Assembly: GCA_032718475.1 (NCBI GenBank)
Contig: JAUCBJ010002575.1
Coordinates: forward strand, 1 to 26,442
DNA: 26,442 nucleotides
DNA from: Nemertoderma westbladi
Taxonomy: Eukaryota > Xenacoelomorpha > Nemertodermatida > Nemertodermatidae
Reading direction: 5' to 3'
Shown piece after piece: positions 12,801 through 19,509 of this stretch. Under the pieces are notes generated by a model. That model was not told where the DNA came from. It searched no databases and worked only from the letters and a program-made list of their open reading frames with translations. Position 1 is the first letter of the stretch; every line of letters starts with the position of its first letter. Both the position numbers and the translations under genes were made by a program.

Positions 12801-15800
12801 GTATAGTTGTCTACCAGTTGTGACTCACCCTATACAATGCACGGAGTTCCACGGTATAGTTGTCTACCAGTTGTGACTCACCCTATACAATGCACGGAGT
12901 TCCACGGTATAGTTGTCTACCAGTTGTGACTCACCTTATACAATGCGCGGAGTTCCTCGGTATAGTTGTCTACCAGTTGTGACTCACCCTATACAATGCG
13001 CGGAGTTCCACGGTATAGTTGTCTACCAGTTGTGACTCACCCTATACAATGCGCGGAGTTCCACGGTATAGTTGTCTACCAGTTGTGACTCACCCTATAC
13101 AATGCACGGAGTTCCACGGTATAGTTGTCTACCAGTTGTGACTCACCCTATACAATGCACGGAGTTCCACGGTATAGTTGTCTACCAGTTGTGACTCACC
13201 CTATACAATGCACGGAGTTCCACGGTATAGTTGTCTACCAGTTGTGACTCACCCTATACAATGCACGGAGTTCCACGGTCTAGTTGTCTACCAGTTGTGA
13301 CTCACCCTATACAATGCACGGAGTTCCACGGTATAGTTGTCTACCAGTTGTGACTCACCTTATACAATGCGCGGAGTTCCTCGGTATAGTTGTCTACCAG
13401 TTGTGTCTCACCTTATACAATGCGCGGAGTTCCACGGTATAGTTGTCAACCAGTTGTGACTCACCCTATACAATGCGAGGAGTTCCGCGGTATAGTTGTC
13501 TACCAGTTGTGACTCACCTTATACAATGCACGGAGTTCCACTGTATAGTTGTCTACCAGTTGTGACTCACCTTATACAATGCGCGGAGTTCCACGGTATA
13601 GTTGTCTACCAGTTGTGACTCACCTTATACAATGCGCGGAGTTCCACGGTATAGTTGTCTACCAGTTGTGACTCACCCTATACAATGCACGGAGTTCCAC
13701 GGTATAGTTGTCTACCAGTTGTGACTCACCTTATACAATGCGCGGAGTTCCTCGGTATAGTTGTCTACCAGTTGTGACTCACCTTATACAATGCGCGGAG
13801 TTCCACGGTATAGTTGTCTACCAGTTGTGACTCACCCTATACAATGCACGGAGTTCCACGGTATAGTTGTCTACCAGTTGTGACTCACCTTATACAATGC
13901 GCGGAGTTCCACGGTATAGTTGTCTACCAGTTGTTGGTAATATTCTTGAGATGCGATATCCATTCGCTCAGCTTCCTTTATGTTGACCTTGAGAGTGTCC
14001 ATTATGTGAATAAGATCTTTGTATTTGGAAATGAGAACTGCAAAACATGGGCGACTGATTCTTAATTCTTACAATATATATGGTTATAACATGGATTGGA
14101 ATACAACAGGTTGGTTTGTCCCAGCGAGGAAGTATTATACCGCTGCCTGAGATTTCTTAATCTCAATACAATAGTACGGTGCAGATTCAATATAAAATAA
14201 TATAAGAAAGAAAGATAGGAAATAAAAATATAATAAAGGTAAAATACAATTCAATATTGAAATTGAAATAAATTGTTATAGTGTTCATCCTTGGGAATTA
14301 GTTACAGACAACAGCCAAGATAGAGGAGCCTTTAATCTATAATCAAAATATATCAATATGTATACGATTTAATTAGAAACAACGTAATCAATTCATTGTA
14401 TAAAATATAGAAACTGATATAATTTAGACGCACTAAGCCCATCCAAATGACATACAAGCTGGAATATTTCATTGGCCATAAAACTATTTTATCCCAAAAT
14501 TGTAACAGTTATTTAGTTAGCACTTTACAACTTTAGAGGACATTACAGTATTGTATTGGCCTGTACATTACAGTATTGTATTGGCCTGTACATTACAGTA
14601 TTGGCCTGTACATTACAGTGTTGTATTCCCCTGTACATTACAGCATTGTATTGGCCTGTGCATTACAGTATTGTATTGGCCTGTTCAATTACTATTGTAT
14701 TGGTGTATTATTATTTATGTAATGTCCCGACGGCGTGACTGTAACGTCACGCCGCGCCGTCATGGTTACCACATAAACAATAGCTCAATAGCTGGTAATT
14801 TATTATTAATTGCCTGACAGCCAGATAGGCCTACTGTATTACCTACCACCGGTAGCTATTAATAACCAGTAGCTATACTATTAACATGGCTCCAAACGCA
14901 ACCATAAATTATGTTATTTGTACAACAGCAACTAATTTAATTTGTGCAGTTTCTATCACTTATAATATATATACAATCATTTCGTAATGTTACAATTTTG
15001 GAATAAAACTACATACATACTTGTTGCAAAGTACATTACAGTGTTCTGCTCCTCGTGGCTTTATTTTCACTAACACACTCACTAACGTTCGTTCGTGTAA
15101 CAAAGCCACTCGGATCATCACACTGCAAAGTGCTACTTTACACACTAGTATGCCAGTTGGTTATGGATATGCTTTTATAATGCTTTGATTCGGGGAAACC
15201 CGGATGGCGGATATCTCTCCATATGACTTAAAATTAATCGACGCCTACAATTTAGTCAGTAGCAATAAAAAATAAATTAAATATAAATTATTAAATTACC
15301 TTTAGTTTCATGTTCAAATTCTATGCGAAAGAAGTGGCGTTTATAATTATTAGTAGTTTCCCAATACGCTCGATCCGAGGAAATCTGGTCCAAGGCGCAA
15401 GCGAGATCGCGCAGGACAGCGAGGAGTTTTGGATCGTTTGGGTAGCGGTCGTCTTGGATCAGGGATTCTATCTGCAGCAAATTAATGCATTGTCGTGAAA
15501 TATATCGGTAAAAAAAACCTCCCCTGGGGGAAACTACGAATTAGTATTTGATTCACAGTAAATTGTGCGTACTGCTACTAGCTAGCTCGTCTACGTAATG
15601 TTAAATATTACATTTACTTATTGTTTGAAAGCAGGAAACTCCAGACTTAGTTAGTAAGGATTAGGTAGACTTAATAAGTCGGACTAAGTCACTGTGTGGG
15701 TATTATTAACTTACCTTTTGCTTGGCCGCGGAGGCTTTAAAGTGAAAGTAATTCTCAGGCAGCGCATGGTCCACCAGGCTGTTACTGTTATTGCTGTGGG

Positions 15801-15840
15801 ATATACCAACTGTCTGCACAACTCTCTCGTTAGCTGTCAT
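534..15840 (-). CDS. Gene A: five-exon gene for an unrecognised 328-aa protein
   Basis: Five exons join without a frame error: 15840-15715 (42 codons, phase 0), 15471-15300 (57 codons + 1 nt), 14037-13889 (2 nt + 49 codons), 1217-971 (82 codons + 1 nt) and 826-534 (2 nt + 96 codons + stop). Every junction has GT-AG ends and each donor phase matches the next acceptor, which is hard to get by chance. The start ATG has A at -3. The N-terminal half (about residues 45-150) looks alpha-helical and charged. The C-terminal half is rich in Arg, Pro, Tyr and Asn with short motifs such as HPTWVLEGGVGPQ and YMFDRPINYRRD. That style recalls small ciliary or sperm microtubule-associated proteins, but this is a hunch; I do not recognise the family. 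Intron 3 is 12.7 kb and almost wholly made of array 1. Gene B starts 3.4 kb away in the opposite direction. Confidence 0.8.
971..1217 (-). CDS. Gene A exon 4 (residues 150-231)
   Basis: The acceptor is atatttttcag|TCA at 1217 (phase 0, matching exon 3) and the donor is CACG|GTTAAT at 971 (phase 1). It encodes SLKPHADAAAVRNRSYNPLT and onward through PTWVLEGGVGPQRGHTVAYR to PGNH. It is rich in Pro, Arg, Thr and Gly and has no hydrophobic helix. The frame runs into a stop two codons past the donor, which supports the splice call. Confidence 0.8.
1218..1583 (-). other. Unique 3' part of gene A intron 3
   Basis: This AT-rich intron remainder lies between array 1 and the exon 4 acceptor. The words atttaccaatataatat occur at about 1236-1252 and again at about 1346-1362, a local direct repeat. 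Directly left of the array the sequence reads, on the minus strand, GTGAGTCA then TATGGATATTAATTC. This is presumably the ancestral continuation of the intron after the donor. A second ttttcag near 1553 could act as an acceptor, but an exon starting there would be out of phase with exon 3. Confidence 0.6.
1584..13933 (-). repeat. Array 1: ~233-copy 53-bp minisatellite made of an exon end plus its 5' splice site
   Basis: The period is 53 bp almost without exception. The distance between the first and last donors (1590 to 13888) is 232 x 53 + 2, and two single-base insertions are visible (gcgacgg near 5048 and 6531). On the minus strand each unit reads CAACTGGTAGACAACTATAC, CGTGGAACTCCGCGCATTGT, ATAAG|GTGAGTCA: the last 45 nt of gene A exon 3 and 8 nt of intron. 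Variation is confined to a few positions: AAG or AGG before the donor, CGCGC/CGTGC/CTCGC, ccac or cctc, and gtctacc or gtcaacc. The array fills about 97% of the 12.7-kb intron 3. Read past a donor, the frame gives V-S-H-N-W then TAG. There are no spacers, so it is not a CRISPR array. Confidence 0.97.
13889..14037 (-). CDS. Gene A exon 3 (residues 100-149), source of the array 1 unit
   Basis: The acceptor is gttttgcag|TT at 14037, completing the phase-1 codon from exon 2 as Val. The exon encodes LISKYKDLIHIMDTLKVNIK onward to QLVDNYTVELRALYK, again helical. It ends in TATAAG|GTGAGT, a near-consensus phase-0 donor. The last 45 nt of this exon plus the first 8 nt of the intron are exactly the unit that repeats about 233 times downstream, so this copy is the only array unit attached to an upstream open frame. 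Confidence 0.75.
14038..14486. other. Gene A intron 2, featureless AT-rich part
   Basis: This is AT-rich intron sequence between exon 3 and the mobile element copy at 14487. I see no repeats, structure or coding potential worth calling. Together with that element it makes up the 1262-bp intron 2 (14038-15299). Confidence 0.5.
14541..14690. repeat. 25-bp tandem repeat inside foldback element copy 1
   Basis: The word cattacag recurs at 14541, 14566, 14591, 14611, 14636 and 14661. The unit is cattacagtattgtattgg plus cctgta, 25 bp, with one 20-bp deletion unit. The short overlapping frames across it (for example 14551-14817) just translate the repeat and are not genes. Copy 2 of the element lacks this expansion. 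Confidence 0.85.
14731..14754. other. Perfect 9-bp GC-rich hairpin
   Basis: cggcgtgac (14731-14739) is followed by a 6-nt loop and gtcacgccg (14746-14754). It is much more GC-rich than its surroundings and lies inside foldback element copy 1, so it probably belongs to the element. Confidence 0.6.
15300..15471 (-). CDS. Gene A exon 2 (residues 43-99)
   Basis: The acceptor is tttgctgcag|ATA at 15471 (phase 0) and the donor is AAAG|GTAATTT at 15300 (phase 1). It encodes 57 residues starting IESLIQDDRYPNDPKLLAVL and ending EFEHETK. The composition is helix-friendly with regularly spaced Leu, Ile and charged residues, so a helical or coiled-coil segment is plausible. The open frame on the other strand over this exon is a shadow. 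Confidence 0.75.
15715..15840 (-). CDS. Gene A exon 1 (start codon, residues 1-42)
   Basis: The ATG at 15840-15838 sits in the context cact-ATG (A at -3) and opens 42 codons starting MTANERVVQTVG and ending ASAAKQK. The exon ends in CAAAAG|GTAAGTT, a strong donor in phase 0. The segment is hydrophilic and has no signal peptide or membrane segment. Intron 1 that follows is 243 bp (15472-15714) with nothing notable in it. Confidence 0.75.
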
Positions 15841-15970
15841 AGTGAGGCTGGGGTTCTTTAGTATAATTTGTGATTGTAATTAATCGCAACGTTTCCAATA
15901 TATCTAATTGTTTATACTAAATTATTAAGTACGAATTAAGAATAACTATTTCTTTTATATTAACATTTTT
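15841..15970 (-). promoter_or_regulatory. Presumed 5'UTR/promoter region of gene A
   Basis: This is sequence directly upstream of the gene A start codon, placed by position only. It is AT-rich with no clear TATA box or CpG cluster. The transcription start cannot be located from sequence. Confidence 0.3.
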
Positions 15971-16087
15971 GTCCGACTTTATAATCCGCATTTTCGACGA
16001 ATAGGTAAAGTTTATTTCCTTTCGAGGCCGAAGGCAGAGGAAAAAAATATTTTACTATTTCGAGGAAATGCGGATTATAAAGAGGAC
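15971..16087. mobile_element. 117-bp palindromic MITE-like element
   Basis: The ends match as imperfect inverted repeats: gtccgactttataatccgca at 15971 against the reverse complement of tgcggattataaagaggac ending at 16087. The inner part also pairs (tttcctttcgaggc against gccgaaggcagagg). It has no coding capacity. Target-site duplication is not clear. Confidence 0.65.
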
Positions 16088-16517
16088 GAAATATACTTTC
16101 CTTTTTTTACAAGATTTTGTTTTCTTTAAAATATTCACTTTTAAATTAATTATAAGTTTAACGTAACAAAGTTATCGCACATTTGAGGTAAATTATCCAC
16201 CATTGTGTAATTAAATAATACAAGCTACTATATACTAGCTATTCTTTGTGAGTGAAGGTGATATTCCAGAACGTTAATCAAATAATCAAACCAAAAATTT
16301 GATTAAACTAGCTACTGGAACAGAAGATCCTACAACTAAACATTTTAATGCTAAATTTATTAATAATTAACAACGCAATTAATGATCTGTAATAAATAAT
16401 GCGAAATCAACAGAATAAACTTCTAGATCATTGATTGGATAAAATATTTTATTAATCTAATTTTTGGAAGATTGATTGGATAATAACTTTATTGTCCGCA
16501 AATGTGTACATTAAAGT
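16088..16517. other. Intergenic AT-rich stretch
   Basis: No gene, repeat family or regulatory signal that I can support. Words of the tttattgtccgca type near 16492 repeat those in the hairpin at 16518, so its right end may belong to the same small element. Confidence 0.4.
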
Positions 16518-16549
16518 CTTTATTGTCCGCACTTTTGCGGACAATAAAG
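16518..16549. other. Perfect 14-bp hairpin with CTTT loop
   Basis: ctttattgtccgca (16518-16531), cttt loop, then tgcggacaataaag (16536-16549). A third copy of tttattgtccgca lies at about 16492. This is likely a remnant of a small palindromic element rather than a terminator or RNA gene. Confidence 0.7.
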
Positions 16550-16910
16550 GGGATGTTTTAAAAGAAAATTATTTCCTATTTGTAATGGTTCAATGCGTTA
16601 TGAGATAAATAGATGCGCAGCTCAAAACAATCTATACCGGTTAAAATTTTTCATTTCTATGGTAACAGAATAGCATAAGTACCAGTATTTAGAGATTCAA
16701 ATAGAACACATAATTTTGTATAATTAACGCATTTTTATTGGTCACTAAAGCAATTGTTTTTTCCACTAAATTAAATGGTTTTTATTCCAAAATTGTAACA
16801 TTACTCAACGCCGTTAGTATTAACAGCGAGTTGTAATTTAGCACTTTACAACTTTAGAGGACATTACAGCATTGTTCGTAATGTTAAAATTTTGGAATAA
16901 AACTACATAC

Positions 16911-16914
16911 ATAC
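16911..16914. repeat. Target-site duplication ATAC, left copy
   Basis: ATAC at 16911-16914 and again at 18456-18459 directly flanks the 16915-18455 element. The empty site is visible in copy 1 (acatac-atac-ttgttgc at about 15011), which contains ATAC only once at that point. This supports transposition with a 4-bp duplication. Confidence 0.7.
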
Positions 16915-17890
16915 ACCATGTCCCGTAATACAGTTGTCATTTTCTGATGACACGGACCCCCCCCCCCCCCAGATTTTTCTTCAAATCTGTATCATATTGC
17001 TTGAAATTTGAAATACCACTAGTTCCACTCACCGTTGATGACCCCATGAAGCCGGAATTGTCGATTTTGCCTTTAAATTCTTTTTATAAGCGTTTTAAAA
17101 TGTAACAATATCTGAATTTCATTGAGAAACAGCTGAGATATTGGCGTTCAAAGATTGCAAGTTCGCTGCAGGCCATTTATTATATTTAATAAATACACAA
17201 AATTCTAGAACGTATTATTTATTTTATGAGTTGGTTGGCAACGGCGGTAATCCTATCCAATATTATCTATTGCGTAGCTATTCATACTTAAACAAATTGT
17301 TCCAGAACATCGTGTATTTATTAAATAGAATAAATGGCCTTCAGCGGACAATACTTCTTGCAATCTTTCAACGACTATATCTCAGTTGTTTCTCAACAAA
17401 ATTCATATATTGTTATATATTTCGAATCCTTGCAAGGCAAGCTTTTTAATGATATGAAAAAAATTACGGCTAATGTCAAGAATGGCCACGATACGGAGGG
17501 TGCGATTTCGCAAAAGACACTTTTTAAAAACGCGTATAAAAATAATTTAAAGGTAAAATCGAAAATTCCGGCTTCATGGTAAGGCCCCCCTCAAACGGAG
17601 AAACTTGTTTCTGCAACTTGTTTCTGAAACTTGTTGCTGGGCCCCCTCACACACAGAAACTTGTTGCTGCAACTTGTTTCCGAAACTTGTTTCTGTGTGT
17701 GAGGACTCCAGCAACAAGTTTCTGCAACTTGTTTCCACAACTTATTTCTGTGTGTGAGGGAGTCCAGCAACAAATTGCTGGAAGTTATATACCCAGCAAC
17801 TTTTTGAAAAACTTTTATTACATTCCATTTTGATACTAGCACATATTAGATAATTTGAGTGATGTGATCTATACCTATAAAAATCAAATT

Positions 17891-17908
17891 CTCTCTCTCT
17901 CTCTCTGT
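17891..17908. repeat. (CT)n microsatellite
   Basis: A run of about nine tctc dinucleotide steps inside the Harbinger-like element. Confidence 0.85.
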
Positions 17909-18002
17909 TCGAACTCCTCCAAAACGGGCAGAGGGATTGCGCTGGAACTTGGCATGTGTGTATAACTTTAACCAGCGGTCGTTATAGGCCACTTTTCGAA
18001 AA

Positions 18003-18105
18003 GTTTAATTCACGTTCGGTACCGGTACTAAGTACCGGTACGTCAGTAGGCCTATACCGGTACCAGTACGCCAGTAGGCCTATGCCGGTAGCAGGAAATA
18101 CCGGG
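18003..18105. repeat. taccggtac / cagtaggcctat short repeats
   Basis: The words accggtac and cgtcagtaggcctat recur three or four times in slightly altered form. The stretch is locally palindromic (ggtaccggtactaagtaccg) and lies within the Harbinger-like element. Confidence 0.6.
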
Positions 18106-18586
18106 TAACATGCCTCGGGTATTGTCTGCTAGTATTATATATAAATGACTGGACATATTAGCTATTTATTTGGAAATAATTGTTATTTTCTTCAGCAACA
18201 AGTTTCGGTGTGTGAGGGGGTCCAGCAACAAGTTTCGGAAACAAGTTGCTGAAACAAGTTGCAGCAACAAGTTTATGTGTGTGAGGGGGGTCCAGCAACA
18301 AGTTTCAGTTGCCCCGTGTGAGGGGGGCCTAACAACCACGGTGAGTTGAACTAGTTGTGTTTCAAATTTCAAGCAATATGATAAAGATTTGTAGAACAAT
18401 CTGGTTGGGGGGGGTCCGTGTCGTCAGAAAATGACACTATATTACGGGACATGGTATACTTGTTGCAAAGTACTTTACAGTGTTCTGATCCTCGTGGCTT
18501 TATTTTCACTCACTCACTATCGTTCGTTCGTGTAGCAACGCCACTAGGATCATTACACTGTAAAGTGCTACTTACACACAAGTATG

Positions 18587-18831
18587 TAAATAGTTATTTT
18601 CACGAGATTTTTGTCACTAAAATCCCTCCTCTAAAATGAATTAATTATTATTAAATTATTTATTATTAAATATTTAATATATTAATATTTATTTAATATT
18701 AATATATTATAGTAAGTCTGTTAGCGTAACGGTATGTCAACTAAACATCTTCACGAAAAAAAAGTTTAGTGGCGAACTTTATTCCCAAAACTGAGTAAGT
18801 TACTGTAGTTAAATTGCACCACTTTAGCTTA
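18587..18831. other. AT-rich spacer
   Basis: It contains a dense TTAATATTAATAT tract at about 18640-18712. No gene or element ends can be called. Confidence 0.5.
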
Positions 18832-18855
18832 ATGCATGAAGTGCACTTCATGCAT
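18832..18855. other. Perfect 24-bp palindrome
   Basis: atgcatgaagtg is followed directly by its reverse complement cacttcatgcat with no loop. Two telomere-like ccctaa words follow at about 18869-18881. The palindrome could be a remnant of a palindromic element end or a dimeric binding site; the sequence alone does not decide. Confidence 0.8.
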
Positions 18856-18893
18856 ACCTGCGCGCTGCGCCCTAACCCTAACATATATGTACT

Positions 18894-18956
18894 GTAGTAT
18901 AGGCCTGAATGTATGTAGTATAGGCCTGAATGTATGTAGCATAGGCCTGAATGTAG
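18894..18956. repeat. 21-bp tandem repeat, three copies
   Basis: gtagtataggcctgaatgta(t) repeats at 18894, 18915 and 18936 (gtagcat in the third). It is a short local array in the promoter-side region of gene B. Confidence 0.85.
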
Positions 18957-19230
18957 TTACTACTATATAAAAGATTATTGATATTATTAATAATAATTAA
19001 TTATACAGCCTACTGTCTACCTTGTTTGGTTATTGGTTGCATGATATTCAGGTGTTGTTGCCAGGTAACAACAACATCATTTCTTGTGAGAATAAATAGC
19101 CAACCAATAAATAAGCAAGGCCTTCTTTATAAATCAGTTTTACTTCAATCAGTTTAGTTAATAATTTATTAGTTTCTCAAGTCGTATTGTTATTTACTGC
19201 TTTATTAGAAGAAAGGACGCTGGACAAGAA
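18957..19230 (+). promoter_or_regulatory. Presumed promoter/5'UTR of gene B
   Basis: This is sequence directly upstream of the gene B start codon, assigned by position. It has several T/A-rich stretches but no clear core promoter element. The start ATG context gaa-ATGG (purine at -3, G at +4) is favourable. Confidence 0.35.
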
Positions 19231-19305
19231 ATGGCTGCGATATTTTCTCCTGCATCACCGGATGATATATTGTTTAACCGGAACGGATGTACTAGTTGTT
19301 TGCAG
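19231..19305 (+). CDS. Gene B exon 1 (25 codons)
   Basis: ATG at 19231 opens MAAIFSPASPDDILFNRNGC and then TSCLQ, ending in TTGCAG|GTAAGTAAAC, a very strong phase-0 donor. This short frame is supported by the good start context, the donor, and the phase-matched exon 2 at 22217. The protein is not recognised; the peptide has no signal sequence. Intron 1 (19306-22216) carries a LINE fragment. Confidence 0.65.
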
Positions 19306-19509
19306 GTAAGTAAACAGGTTGGGCTGTGAATAAATAATATTTTTTTTAACGATTGATTTTTAAGGAATTAACATCCTAACTTCTGGGAGACTGGCTAAGA
19401 AGTTTCGTAAGGTGGTTCTGATTGTGTGCTACTCTCCAACTAGTGTTGCCCCTGTAGAGGAGGTGGAAAATTTCTAACAGAATCTACAACTGATGGAGCT
19501 ACTGATGGA

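Larger units (their letters stand above)
14487..15152. mobile_element. Non-autonomous foldback element, copy 1 (intact order)
   Basis: The left module has ~20-bp inverted ends: ttttatcccaaaattgtaac at 14487 and gttacaattttggaataaaa ending at 15008. The right module (15017-15152) is itself a hairpin: atacttgttgcaaagta...cctcgtggc pairs imperfectly with gccactcggatc...cactagtatg. The same two modules in the same order recur at 16780-18586, so they travel together as one family. No protein is encoded. It sits inside gene A intron 2. Confidence 0.7.
17583..18329. mobile_element. Harbinger-like non-autonomous TIR element, TAA target duplication
   Basis: It starts ggcccccctcaaacgg and ends gtgaggggggcc, flanked by TAA at 17580-17582 and 18330-18332. 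Both subterminal regions carry repeated aaacttgttgctg and ccctcacacacag words in inverted orientation. A TAA duplication and GG...CC ends are typical of PIF/Harbinger elements, so that assignment is an inference from ends only. It interrupts the right arm of the surrounding foldback element. The interior contains a (CT)n tract and taccggtac-rich sequence, but no transposase. Confidence 0.7.
16915..18455. mobile_element. Foldback element with long inverted arms, interrupted by a second element
   Basis: The left arm starts accatgtcccgtaat and the right arm ends attacgggacatggt. The outer ~120 bp (16915-17036 and 18335-18455) match as inverted repeats, including a C-run (16957-16970) opposite a G-run. 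The match continues inward: ccatgaagccgg at 17044 pairs with ccggcttcatgg ending at 17579, then gagaaacagctgagata and gcaggccatttatta pair further in, with the loop near 17215-17295. The original element was therefore about 790 bp. The frames at 17141-17449 and 17334-17582 lie on opposite arms of this hairpin and are not genes. The element has no transposase. Confidence 0.8.
16780..18586. mobile_element. Foldback element copy 2, split by a 1.54-kb insertion
   Basis: The left module is 16780-16914, with ends ttttattccaaaattgtaac and gttaaaattttggaataaaa. The right hairpin module is 18456-18586, from atacttgttgcaaagtac to acacaagtatg. In copy 1 these modules are contiguous through acatacatacttgttgc; here that site is opened by the element at 16915-18455. 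The left module is shorter than in copy 1 because the 25-bp repeat segment is missing. Confidence 0.75.

Noticed and set aside
1584-13933. CRISPR-like array
   Set aside because: Units abut with no unique spacers and the period is constant; the sequence is an exon/intron junction repeat in a eukaryotic gene.
1584-13933. Array units acting as full micro-exons
   Set aside because: No unit has a convincing acceptor: the AG in ctggtag lacks a pyrimidine tract. The units therefore supply donors only.
13814-14065. Plus-strand 83-aa frame at the array 1 edge
   Set aside because: It is antisense to gene A exon 3, which has phase-matched splice sites.
17141-17582. Two overlapping plus-strand frames of 102 and 82 aa
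   Set aside because: They lie across the arms and loop of a long inverted repeat inside a mobile element and have low-complexity AT-driven composition.
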